18,312 nt of DNA from Clostridium sp. UBA6758 (GCA_002453475.1 DKGY01000096.1:3466-21777), one strand, 5' to 3'. Counted from the stretch's first letter, positions 1 through 6,924 are shown. Program-made: numbers and translations. The notes: generated by a model from the sequence alone, not told the origin.

Positions 1-19
1 CTGGTAGTCATCGGATAAA
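1..19 (+). repeat. 3' end of a repeated structured element, cut by window edge
   Basis: The first 19 bases are identical to 4988-5006. In the complete copy this stretch holds the 3' strands of three nested helices: CTG of AGAGCTG, then CATC, then GGATAA. Identity stops just after the outer helix strand. The 5' part of this copy lies before the window. It sits about 36 bases upstream of the tmk start, so it could belong to the tmk leader or be the tail of an upstream RNA. An open frame also runs through it to a stop at 60-62, so the end of an upstream gene is not excluded. Confidence 0.6.
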
Positions 20-54
20 AACTATAGGAAAAGATAAGTTTGGAGGTAAGTTGT

Positions 55-681
55 TTGAATAAAGGGTTATTAATAGCATTAGAAGGTCCAGATGGTAGTG
101 GAAAATCTACACAAATACAATTATTGGAGAAATATTTTGTGGATAAAGGCGTTGAAGTTATAAGAACAAGAGAGCCTGGAGGGACTAAAATTAGTGAAAA
201 AATTAGAGAGGTAATTTTAGATAATGCTAACCAAGAAATGGATAACATGTGTGAAGCTTTACTATATGCAGCGGCAAGAGCTCAACTTATAAAAGAGGTA
301 ATAAAGCCTGCAATTGCTGAGGGTAAAGTAGTCTTATGCGATAGATTTGTATATTCATCTATAGTTTATCAAGGAATCGCTAGAGATTTAGGAATAAACA
401 CAGTGAAATCTATAAATGATTGTGCTTTAGGAGGACTTGAAGCAGATTTAGTATTTATGATAAGTATTCCATATGAAAAAGGACTTGAAAGAAAGAAAAG
501 TCAGAGAGAATTAGATAGACTTGAGAACGTTGGTATGAATTTTCATAAAAAAGTTTTTGAAGGATATTCAAAAATTAGTAGTATTTATGATAAAATAGAA
601 TTAATAAATGGAGATGACTCTATAGAAAATATTCATAGGGACATAGTAAATAGAGTTGAATCCTATATAAAGCATAAATAA
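55..681 (+). CDS. tmk: thymidylate kinase
   Basis: dTMP kinase phosphorylates dTMP to dTDP with ATP in the cytoplasm, a shared step of de novo and salvage dTTP synthesis. The P-loop is at residues 11-19 (GPDGSGKST), the REPGGT motif at 39-44 and the substrate-binding DRF at 96-98. There is no Arg in the P-loop and there are basic residues in the later lid region, as in bacterial enzymes. I place the start at TTG 55 because GGAGG lies at 42-46, eight bases upstream; the longer in-frame TTG at 40 overlaps that ribosome binding site. The 208 residues match the usual family length. It is the first gene of the tmk-darA-holB-ricT operon, 20 bases before darA. Confidence 0.97.
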   Translation: MNKGLLIALEGPDGSGKSTQIQLLEKYFVDKGVEVIRTREPGGTKISEKIREVILDNANQEMDNMCEALLYAAARAQLIKEVIKPAIAEGKVVLCDRFVYSSIVYQGIARDLGINTVKSINDCALGGLEADLVFMISIPYEKGLERKKSQRELDRLENVGMNFHKKVFEGYSKISSIYDKIELINGDDSIENIHRDIVNRVESYIKHK

Positions 682-701
682 ATATTTAGGAGGGGTATTA
701 T

Positions 702-1031
702 ATGAAATTAATAATTGCTATAGTTCAAGATGACGATGCTATGGATTTAATCGATATCTTAACAGAGAATGGCTTAAGAGTTACAAAGCTTGCAACTACA
801 GGTGGATTTTTAAAAGCTGGTAATACTACATTAATGATAGGTGTAGAGGTAGAGAAAGTTGATACTGTTTTAGGATATATAGAAGAAATCTGCAAAGTTA
901 GAAAACAACTTATATCATCACCTTCTCCGGTTGCTGGATCTACAGGAGTATATGTTCCGTATCCTGTAGAGGTAAATATAGGTGGTGCTACTATATTTGT
1001 TGTTGATGTAGATAAGTTTTTAAGAGTATAA
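702..1031 (+). CDS. darA: cyclic-di-AMP-binding PII-like protein DarA
   Basis: This 109-residue protein matches the DarA/YaaQ (PstA) family, trimeric PII-like proteins that bind cyclic di-AMP in Firmicutes. The start MKLIIAIVQDDDA is the first beta strand of the fold. The TTGGFLKAGNTTLMIGVE segment (about residues 32-49) and the GSTGVYVPYP segment in the C-terminal half are family hallmarks. GGAGGGG precedes the ATG at 702. The gene lies between tmk and holB as in Bacillus, although Bacillus has yaaR between darA and holB, and it is absent here. The downstream target of DarA is not well settled in the family, so only the ligand-binding role is claimed. Confidence 0.93.
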   Translation: MKLIIAIVQDDDAMDLIDILTENGLRVTKLATTGGFLKAGNTTLMIGVEVEKVDTVLGYIEEICKVRKQLISSPSPVAGSTGVYVPYPVEVNIGGATIFVVDVDKFLRV

Positions 1032-1043
1032 TATATTTAAGTA

Positions 1044-1082
1044 AAATAATGTACAATAGGTTAAACTTATTGTACATTATTT
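1044..1082 (+). other. intercistronic hairpin between darA and holB
   Basis: A perfect 15-bp inverted repeat (1044-1058 with 1068-1082, core AATGTACAATA / TATTGTACATT) with a 9-base loop fills the gap between darA and holB. It is followed by ATTATATAGG rather than a T-run, so it is a poor intrinsic terminator. It could be a partial attenuator, an RNA processing site or an mRNA stabiliser that sets different levels of DarA and HolB. Confidence 0.6.
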
Positions 1083-1107
1083 ATTATATAGGAAGGAGCA
1101 AATGAGT

Positions 1108-2037
1108 ATGATAGGTCATGAAAATATAAAAAATAGCTTAATTGAAGCAATTAATAATAATAAATTTACTCATGCTCATATATTAGTTGGAGAGAAAGGT
1201 ATAGGAAAAAGTGTTTTAGCTAAATTTATAGCATCAAAGCTTTTAGAAATAGATATAATAAGAGAACATGTAGATATAATTAATTGGTCTTTAGATAAGG
1301 GAAAAGCATCCATAGGAGTAAATACTATTAGGAATATTATAGAGGAATGTAATAAGAAACCTTTTCAGGGAGATAAAAAGGTTATTATTATAGACAATGG
1401 TGATAAAATTACATTCCAAGCACAAAATGCATTTTTAAAGACTATAGAAGAACCACCGGCCAATGTTTATATATTTATACTGTGTGAAGAATTAGAAGGT
1501 ATGTTGGATACAATTAAATCTAGGTGTAGTATACATAAATTAAAGCCACTATCAAATGAAGAGATGATTTTATTTCTTAAGAATAGATATACAGAAATTG
1601 AAGAAAATAAGTTATTAGTAGCTATTTCTTTTGCAAAAGGAATACCAGGAAAAGCAGAGAGTTTAATAGAAAGTGAAGATTTTAGTCTAATAAGAAATAC
1701 AATTTTTGAGCTTATATATAAAATTAAGGATAAAGATTATGAAACATCTTTATTGTATGAAAAGTTTTTTAATAACTATAGAAATATGGAAGAGGAAATT
1801 TTAGATGTAATTATAACCATAATAAGAGATATAATTATTTATAAAGAAGTTGGAGATGAAGAGCTTATAATAAATATTGATAAAATATCAGATATTAAAG
1901 ATTTAGTTAATATATTTTCATTAAGCAAATTAAATGGTATGATTAAAGTTGTAGATGATACAAGAAAAACTTTAAAAAATAATGTAAACTCGTCATTGGC
2001 ATTTATAACGATGGTTCTGAGAATGCAGGAGGTTTAA
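1108..2037 (+). CDS. holB: DNA polymerase III subunit delta'
   Basis: This is the delta' clamp-loader ATPase-fold subunit, which helps load the beta sliding clamp at the replication fork. In the frame beginning at ATG 1102 the Walker A-like GEKGIGKS is at residues 30-37, a Walker B-like strand KVIIIDNGD at 93-101, TIEEPP at 114-119 and the SRC motif at 140-142. I prefer ATG 1108 because AAGGAG at 1093-1098 is then nine bases away, whereas ATG 1102 leaves only three. The cysteine cluster of the zinc module seen in many clamp-loader subunits is not visible. About 309 residues is normal. The gene ends two bases before ricT and carries the ricT ribosome binding site. Confidence 0.93.
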   Translation: MIGHENIKNSLIEAINNNKFTHAHILVGEKGIGKSVLAKFIASKLLEIDIIREHVDIINWSLDKGKASIGVNTIRNIIEECNKKPFQGDKKVIIIDNGDKITFQAQNAFLKTIEEPPANVYIFILCEELEGMLDTIKSRCSIHKLKPLSNEEMILFLKNRYTEIEENKLLVAISFAKGIPGKAESLIESEDFSLIRNTIFELIYKIKDKDYETSLLYEKFFNNYRNMEEEILDVIITIIRDIIIYKEVGDEELIINIDKISDIKDLVNIFSLSKLNGMIKVVDDTRKTLKNNVNSSLAFITMVLRMQEV

Positions 2038-2039
2038 AT

Positions 2040-2948
2040 ATGATAACAGTAATAGGAGTAAGATTTAAAAAGGCCGGTAAGATATATTATTTTAATCCTG
2101 GTGATTTAGATATAAAAAAGGGTGACTTCGTAGTTGTTGAAACTGCAAGAGGAATTGAGTTTGGTGAGTGTGTAGTTGGCATGAAGGAACTCAGAGAAGG
2201 TGAAATAGTAGCTCCTTTAAAGAATGTAATAAGGAAAGCTTTAGAGGAAGATATAAATGCAAATAAAACAAATAAAGAAAAGGAAGAAGAAGCTTTTAAG
2301 GTATGTCTTGAGAAAATAAAGGCTCATGATTTAACTATGAAGCTTATAGATGTAGAATATACTTTTGACAATAATAAAGTAATATTCTATTTTACAGCAG
2401 ATGGTAGAGTAGATTTCAGGGAATTAGTTAAGGATCTGGCATCAATTTTCAGAACTAGAATAGAATTAAGACAAATTGGAGTTAGGGATGAAGCTAAGAT
2501 GACTGGAGGTCTTGGACCTTGTGGAAGAAGTTTATGCTGCTCTACATTTTTAGGTGAATTTGCCCCAGTGTCAATAAAAATGGCAAAGGAACAAAACCTA
2601 TCTTTAAACCCGACTAAAATATCAGGTATATGTGGAAGACTTATGTGCTGCTTAAATTATGAGCAAGAAACATATGAAGGGATAAGAAAAAGATTGCCTA
2701 AGGTGGGTTCTATAGTAGATACATGCTATGGAAAAGGTGAAGTAGTTTCTAATAGTGTAGTTAAAGAGGCTGTAAAAGTAAAAGTAAACCTAAAAGATGG
2801 TGAAGATGATATTAAAGTAGTTAGTATAAATGACTTAACACTAATATCTGGTAGCTATGAAGATATTATTAATGAAATTGACTTAAAGGAATTAGAAAAC
2901 CAAGTTGAAGACTCTACACTAATTAAAGAGCTATTTAAAGAAAATTAG
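2040..2948 (+). CDS. ricT: PSP1-domain protein RicT (YaaT)
   Basis: RicT belongs to the PSP1 family. In Bacillus subtilis it forms the Y-complex with RicA and RicF, which carries iron-sulfur clusters, assists RNase Y maturation of mRNAs and affects sporulation and competence. The sequence shows the N-terminal PSP1 region and a conserved cysteine block: CGRSLCC at residues 161-167 and CGRLMCC at 198-204, six of which could be cluster ligands. GGAGG lies inside the end of holB, two bases separate the genes, and translational coupling is likely. The length, 302 residues, is slightly longer than the Bacillus protein. In Bacillus yabA follows this gene; it is missing here. Confidence 0.93.
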   Translation: MITVIGVRFKKAGKIYYFNPGDLDIKKGDFVVVETARGIEFGECVVGMKELREGEIVAPLKNVIRKALEEDINANKTNKEKEEEAFKVCLEKIKAHDLTMKLIDVEYTFDNNKVIFYFTADGRVDFRELVKDLASIFRTRIELRQIGVRDEAKMTGGLGPCGRSLCCSTFLGEFAPVSIKMAKEQNLSLNPTKISGICGRLMCCLNYEQETYEGIRKRLPKVGSIVDTCYGKGEVVSNSVVKEAVKVKVNLKDGEDDIKVVSINDLTLISGSYEDIINEIDLKELENQVEDSTLIKELFKEN

Positions 2949-2958
2949 GAGGAAGGAT

Positions 2959-3162
2959 ATGAAGACTACACTTAAAATTTGTGATATGGTTACAAGTAAA
3001 GATGTTACAAGAGTTAAGAATGCCATATCCGCAAATGAAGGGGTCATAGCCTGTGGAATACACAAGACTAAAAAAGAAGTAGAAATTGTTTATGACAATT
3101 ATTTTATAAGTATAGATGATATAATTGAATCCATAGAGAATAGTGGTTACACAGTTATATAA
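2959..3162 (+). CDS. small HMA-fold protein without the metal-binding CxxC
   Basis: This 67-residue protein resembles a heavy-metal-associated (Atx1/CopZ-like) domain, with a beta-alpha-beta-beta-alpha-beta pattern ending in IDDIIESIENSGYTVI, typical of that fold. The usual GMxCxxC metal loop is replaced by residues 6-14 ICDMVTSKD, leaving one cysteine (C8) there and one at C32. Copper or mercury binding through a CxxC pair is therefore unlikely. It lies 10 bases after ricT with its own AGGAGG site and is the last gene before the terminator, so it is cotranscribed with tmk-darA-holB-ricT. The function is unknown; it might be a protein-interaction or redox derivative of the fold. Confidence 0.75.
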   Translation: MKTTLKICDMVTSKDVTRVKNAISANEGVIACGIHKTKKEVEIVYDNYFISIDDIIESIENSGYTVI

Positions 3163-3170
3163 TTACTTAG

Positions 3171-3206
3171 AATCCTTGTAGATATAAAAGCTACAAGGAT
3201 TTTTTT
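3171..3206 (+). terminator. intrinsic terminator of the tmk operon
   Basis: Stem AATCCTTGTAG (3171-3181) pairs with CTACAAGGATT (3191-3201), has a 9-base loop and runs into seven T's. It is a strong Rho-independent terminator placed just after the HMA-like gene. Confidence 0.92.
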
Positions 3207-3242
3207 GCGTAAAAATAAAAAAATTAATATAAACATGTATAT

Positions 3243-3271
3243 TTTACATAAATATGTTAATTATTTAAATA
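3243..3271 (+). promoter_or_regulatory. SigA-type promoter for the LysM gene
   Basis: TTTACA at 3243-3248 and TAAATA at 3266-3271 are separated by 17 bases and lie just upstream of the LysM gene, after the tmk-operon terminator. The match is good for an AT-rich genome, but such matches also arise by chance here. Confidence 0.5.
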
Positions 3272-3302
3272 TTAGTCATTAAAACATAGAGAGGTGTTAA
3301 TT

Positions 3303-3986
3303 ATGAAATTTAAAAAACAAATAATAATAGCTATAAGTTGTGCAATTGTTTTAGGTGGAATATTTTTTTCTGTAAGCTATATAGGAAATAAGGGTCAAAG
3401 CAAAGAAACTAAAAACAGTACAGCTACAACCACTGACTCAAAGAAGAACGAAGCTATAAATGAAAATAAAGAAAATACTGATAGCACAAAGGATAATGAC
3501 AAAACTTCACAAGAACAAGAAGATAAGGATAAAACAACAGAAGATAAAAAAGATACAGGTATGGAAGAAGTAAAAGAAGGATACTATACAGTAAAATCTA
3601 ATGATACACTTTATAGTATAGCTAGAACCTACATGCCAAACTCTGACCCAAATGAAGTAGTAGCAGAGATATTAACAAGAAATAATATGAGTAAAGACGA
3701 TATTATTTCAACAGGACAAAAACTTATTATTTCTTATGAAACTTCATTAGTAACAGGGGAAAAAACATCAGATAAAAAATCAGAAGAGGTAGCTTCAGCT
3801 AATGCTGGAGGACATACTGATCACACTAAATATGTTGTTAAATCAGGAGATACATTATTTAGAATATCTAAGGAATATCTATCTAGCATGGATATAATGA
3901 AGGGAATTGAGCTAATAAAATCACATAATAACTTAAGTGAGGATACAATAAAAGTTGAAGACACTCTATGTATACCTAATAAATAA
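3303..3986 (+). CDS. membrane-anchored protein with two LysM domains
   Basis: A cell-surface protein that probably binds peptidoglycan. From ATG 3303 (GAGGTG six bases upstream) it has 227 residues. A basic N terminus and one hydrophobic segment (about residues 7-27) act as a signal anchor. Next is a low-complexity linker rich in Lys, Asp, Glu, Thr and Asn (about 30-92), then LysM 1 (94-143, beginning YYTVKSNDTLYSIA) and LysM 2 (177-226, beginning YVVKSGDTLFRIS). No catalytic domain is present, so it may be a wall-binding adaptor. YneA-like cell-division suppressors share the anchor-plus-LysM plan, but two LysM copies and the long linker make that only an analogy. It has its own promoter and is not part of the tmk operon. 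Confidence 0.85.
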   Translation: MKFKKQIIIAISCAIVLGGIFFSVSYIGNKGQSKETKNSTATTTDSKKNEAINENKENTDSTKDNDKTSQEQEDKDKTTEDKKDTGMEEVKEGYYTVKSNDTLYSIARTYMPNSDPNEVVAEILTRNNMSKDDIISTGQKLIISYETSLVTGEKTSDKKSEEVASANAGGHTDHTKYVVKSGDTLFRISKEYLSSMDIMKGIELIKSHNNLSEDTIKVEDTLCIPNK

Positions 3987-4072
3987 TTTATATAAATAAG
4001 TCAGATTTAGATTAAGTATATATCTAAATTGATATAGTATCTTATAAAGTAGTTTAGGATTTTATGAGAAAA

Positions 4073-4109
4073 AATATAACCATGTAGAAACACTACATGG
4101 TTATATTTT
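4073..4109 (-). terminator. shared terminator between the LysM and PIN genes
   Basis: An inverted repeat whose central CATAACC-type stem (4071-4087 with 4093-4109, 17 bp, loop AAACA) lies between two convergent genes. On the minus strand it is followed by TTTTCTC; on the plus strand by TTTTTAAT-type sequence. The stop codon of the PIN gene (4101-4103) is inside the stem. It probably stops transcription from both sides. Confidence 0.8.
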
Positions 4110-4760
4110 TAATATTTTAACAGAATCACAATTGGCATAGACAAAATCATTATCTAGAGTTAATAGATAATTTATATTATGACAAATACAAGTAGCTATA
4201 TGAGTAGCATCATTTATAGATAATAAGTTTTTAACCATTATTTCTTTGGTTTTACTCATGCAGAACTTATTTATCTCAACATATTCATATTTAACGGTAT
4301 TTTCAAGTTGATTGTGCATAGTCACGGCAGTCTTATAATAAACACTTAGAAGATCTCTTTTAGAACTATTTTTAGACAGGTTATCAAAATATTTTTTATA
4401 GGGAATTTCCCTTAGTTTATCCATCCGTTTATCTTTTATAATTTTTCTGTCATATTTACTAAAGGAGGATATAATTTGTTTTATATTTGTTTGAGAATTA
4501 AAGGCACTTTCTTTATCGATTTTGTGACGTATATCTATCATAAATATTTTGTACATAATTTGATTTAAAACTTCAGCAGAGATTATGTTTGTAACTAAAA
4601 GTTTGCACTGGTTATTGATTAATATTCTGAAGACCTCTATACACTCAGTATGTTTTACATCATCATCATAAACTAAACTTAGTAAAAATGATGCATCTAA
4701 CAATATAGAAGTACTTGATTGAAAATTTACTGATGAAAAAGGATAAAATAATATTTCCAT
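4101..4760 (-). CDS. PIN-domain protein (putative ribonuclease), no antitoxin partner seen
   Basis: PIN domains are metal-dependent nucleases, often VapC-type toxins that cut RNA. The expected acidic residues are visible: D22 in ILLDASFLLSLVYDDD, E63 in ISAEVLNQIM, D184 in SINDATHIA and D203 in LLTLDNDF. The 219-residue length exceeds a typical VapC (about 130-150) because of a central insertion (about residues 75-165) rich in Lys and Asn. The start at 4760 is supported by AAAGGT seven bases upstream. There is no small antitoxin-like gene in the 545 bases upstream or next to its end, so a classic vapBC pair is not supported. A TATAAT-like -10 lies at 4782-4787 on this strand with no clear -35. 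It interrupts the otherwise conserved housekeeping order, which suggests later insertion. Confidence 0.75.
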   Translation of the reverse strand: MEILFYPFSSVNFQSSTSILLDASFLLSLVYDDDVKHTECIEVFRILINNQCKLLVTNIISAEVLNQIMYKIFMIDIRHKIDKESAFNSQTNIKQIISSFSKYDRKIIKDKRMDKLREIPYKKYFDNLSKNSSKRDLLSVYYKTAVTMHNQLENTVKYEYVEINKFCMSKTKEIMVKNLLSINDATHIATCICHNINYLLTLDNDFVYANCDSVKILKI

Positions 4761-4929
4761 AATGCAAACCTTTCTTAATTGATTATACTGAATGATTATT
4801 GTATTATATTAAATTAAACTATTAGTTATTACTGCTACTTAAGTAATAAGTTAAATATAATTGTATATTTCTATTGATATTGGTAATAATATAAATAGAG
4901 TTCTTAGCTTCTATGAAGCTTAGAAAGCA

Positions 4930-5006
4930 TTATCCAGGGATGTAGCAGCTCTTTACTCCAGCTTTTAAGAAGATGTGCGTATTAGAGCTGGTAGTCATCG
5001 GATAAA
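4930..5006 (+). ncRNA. repeated structured RNA-like element, complete copy
   Basis: Three nested complementary pairs define a compact fold: TTATCC (4930-4935) with GGATAA (5000-5005), GATG (4939-4942) with CATC (4996-4999), and CAGCTCT (4946-4952) with AGAGCTG (4984-4990). The apical 31 bases contain a small CTT/AAG hairpin. The last 19 bases recur exactly at 1-19. A further GCTTC/GAAGC hairpin lies just upstream (about 4910-4925). I do not recognise the family. Whether it is a free RNA, a leader element or a repeated DNA element cannot be decided here. Confidence 0.55.
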
Positions 5007-5037
5007 TGACAAATTAAATCATAAATATAAACCCTAA

Positions 5038-5097
5038 ATGCAATATGTTTTATTTAGTATATATTATTTATAAAATGCTATAAAAAACATATTGCAT
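5038..5097. repeat. 14-bp inverted repeat with AT-rich centre
   Basis: ATGCAATATGTTTT (5038-5051) and AAAACATATTGCAT (5084-5097) are perfect reverse complements separated by 32 AT-rich bases. No T-run follows, since CCCCC comes next, so it is not a simple terminator. It sits between the structured element and the terminator at 5132 and may be part of the same transcript. Confidence 0.6.
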
Positions 5098-5131
5098 CCC
5101 CCTATATTATAGTATATAAAAATAAAAAGGT

Positions 5132-5172
5132 TTCCCCTTGATGGTTAGAAATTTATAACTACTCAAGGGGAT
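5132..5172 (+). terminator. intrinsic terminator ahead of trmN6
   Basis: CCCCTTGA pairs with TCAAGGGG, extended inward by TGGTTA with TAACTA around one bulged base, giving about 14 bp, then ATTTTG. It lies on the plus strand although no protein gene precedes it on that strand, which implies a short noncoding transcript starting in about 4850-4930. Confidence 0.75.
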
Positions 5173-5235
5173 TTTGTAATTTTCAGAATATATTTTGGGA
5201 TAATTAGTAGATATTTTATTGAAATCATGGATAAG

Positions 5236-5273
5236 ATGAAAAACATATCAACTTATTATATAATAAGATATGT
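5236..5273 (+). promoter_or_regulatory. promoter and overlapping dyad upstream of trmN6
   Basis: ATGAAA (5236-5241), a 17-base spacer and TATAAT (5259-5264) form a likely SigA promoter. It overlaps a dyad: perfect 14-base palindrome TTATTATATAATAA (5253-5266) flanked by ACATATC (5243-5249) and GATATGT (5267-5273). The dyad would suit a repressor operator or a hairpin; the AT-richness calls for caution. Confidence 0.45.
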
Positions 5274-5305
5274 GTAATTTGGGTAGTAGAAAGGAATTTT
5301 ATATT

Positions 5306-6052
5306 ATGAGTCTAATAAAAACAGATGAAACATTAGATGACCTACAATTAAAGGGTATTCATATCATACAAAAAAAAGAGGGATTTAGATTTGGAATTGA
5401 TGCAGTTCTTTTAGCTAATTTTGCTAAGGTAAAAAGAAATGCAACTATTATTGACTTGTGTAGTGGAACAGGGATAATTCCATTTATAATTAAAGGTAAG
5501 AGTCAATGTGGGGCAATAAGGGGTGTAGAGATACAAGGAGAATTTGCGGAGATGGCAAGTAGAACTGCTCAGTATAATAATTTTAGTCAAGAGATTAAAT
5601 TTATAGAAGGTGATTTAAAAGATAAGGAACTTTTAAAATCATTAGGCAGAGTAGATATAGTTACTGTAAATCCACCATATAAGTTATATAGCTCTGGAAT
5701 ACTCAATGAGAGTGATAAAAGTGCAATTGCTAGACATGAGGTGTGTTGTACATTAGAAGATGTTATAATAGCAGCTAGAGCGTTATTAAAGGATAATGGT
5801 AAGTTTTTTATGGTCCATAGACCGGATAGAATAGTAGATATATTTACACTTATGAGAAAATATAAAATAGAACCAAAGAGAATAAGATTTGTTCATCCTA
5901 AGCCAGGAAAGGCACCTAATATATTATTAGTAGAAGGACAAAGAGATGGAGGAGCATTCTTAAAAATAGAAGATCCACTATATGTACATATGGAGGATGA
6001 TTCTTATTCAGATGAGATTAAAGAAATGTATAATTCACAATGGTTAGATTAA
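5306..6052 (+). CDS. trmN6: tRNA1(Val) (adenine-N6)-methyltransferase family protein
   Basis: This is the YabB/TrmN6 class of SAM-dependent methyltransferase; the E. coli member modifies A37 of tRNA1(Val). In the 248-residue product, the SAM-binding motif I is IIDLCSGTGIIP (residues 48-59) and the adenine-specific catalytic motif is NPPY (122-125). The N-terminal GFRFGIDAVLLANFA is typical of the family. I choose ATG 5306 with AAGGA about 11 bases upstream; an in-frame ATG at 5270 lies within the promoter-dyad region and lacks a ribosome binding site. It precedes rsmI as in Bacillus, where the GIY-YIG gene yazA lies between; yazA is absent here. The exact tRNA target in Clostridium is inferred. 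Confidence 0.85.
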   Translation: MSLIKTDETLDDLQLKGIHIIQKKEGFRFGIDAVLLANFAKVKRNATIIDLCSGTGIIPFIIKGKSQCGAIRGVEIQGEFAEMASRTAQYNNFSQEIKFIEGDLKDKELLKSLGRVDIVTVNPPYKLYSSGILNESDKSAIARHEVCCTLEDVIIAARALLKDNGKFFMVHRPDRIVDIFTLMRKYKIEPKRIRFVHPKPGKAPNILLVEGQRDGGAFLKIEDPLYVHMEDDSYSDEIKEMYNSQWLD

Positions 6053-6081
6053 AAAGGCAAAAAAAGAAGAGGTGAGTAAAA

Positions 6082-6924
6082 GTGAGTGGTAAATTATATT
6101 TAATTCCTACTCCAATAGGAAATCTAAAAGATATAACTCTTAGGGCGCTTGAAACTTTGAAAAGTGTAGATATAATTGCATGTGAAGATACAAGACAGAG
6201 TTTAAAGCTTTTAAATCATTTTAGCATAAGAAAAACTTTGATAAGTTATCATAAACATAATGAAAATGGGAAAAGTGAGGACATAATAAAAAGATTAATG
6301 GAAGGCCAAAATGTAGCAATAATAAGCGATGCAGGTACTCCAGGCATTTCAGATCCAGGTGCTATTATAGTGAAAAAATGTATTGAAGAAAATATAGAAT
6401 TTGAAGTGTACCCTGGAGCAACAGCAATTACTACTGCTCTAGTTTATTCTGGATTAAATACAGATAAATTTTTATTTGTAGGATTTTTATCTAGAGAGAA
6501 TAAGGATAGAAGAGAGATTATAGAGGGGTTAGCAGATAGGCAAGAAACTTTAATATTTTATGAAGCACCACATAGACTAGAATCGACTTTAAGTTTCATA
6601 AAAGATAACTTAGGTAATAGAAACATTGCAATATGTAAGGAGCTTACAAAGCTCCATGAAACTATATTAAGAGGTACATTAGAAGAGTGTATAGATCATT
6701 ATAAAGAAAATAAACCTAAAGGTGAATATGTACTAGTGTTAGAAGGAAAAAGTAAGACTGAGATCATGGAAGAAATGAAGTCTAAGTGGGAAGATATGAG
6801 CATTGAGGAGCATATAAAAGAGTGCATAAATCAAGGATTAAATAAAAAAGAAGCAATAAAAAAAGTTGCAAAGGAAAGAAACTTACATAAATCAGAGGTA
6901 TATAAGTTTGGAATTGATATATAG
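6082..6924 (+). CDS. rsmI: 16S rRNA (cytidine-1402-2'-O)-methyltransferase
   Basis: RsmI methylates the ribose of C1402 in the decoding centre of 16S rRNA. The 280-residue product has the tetrapyrrole-methylase-like fold: LYLIPTPIGNLKDITLRALE near the N terminus, CEDTRQSLKLL, the SAM-site ISDAGTPGISDPG (about residues 86-98), YPGATAITTAL and the later FYEAPHRLEST. The C terminus is Lys/Glu-rich and helical. Translation starts at GTG 6082, with GAGGTGAG at 6069-6075. It lies 29 bases after trmN6 and is most likely cotranscribed with it. No convincing terminator follows; only a weak ATCTATT/AATAGAT hairpin at 6996-7013 is seen. Confidence 0.95.
   Translation: MSGKLYLIPTPIGNLKDITLRALETLKSVDIIACEDTRQSLKLLNHFSIRKTLISYHKHNENGKSEDIIKRLMEGQNVAIISDAGTPGISDPGAIIVKKCIEENIEFEVYPGATAITTALVYSGLNTDKFLFVGFLSRENKDRREIIEGLADRQETLIFYEAPHRLESTLSFIKDNLGNRNIAICKELTKLHETILRGTLEECIDHYKENKPKGEYVLVLEGKSKTEIMEEMKSKWEDMSIEEHIKECINQGLNKKEAIKKVAKERNLHKSEVYKFGIDI

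Noticed and set aside
4914..5005. Protein remnant in the repeated element (a frame with one TAG ending LELVVIG)
   Set aside because: The frame has an internal stop and no ribosome binding site, and three nested helices account for the sequence better. Not completely excluded, because the window cuts the other copy.
4101..5175. Classical VapBC toxin-antitoxin module
   Set aside because: No small antitoxin frame with a ribosome binding site is seen on either side of the PIN gene, and the protein is longer than usual VapC.
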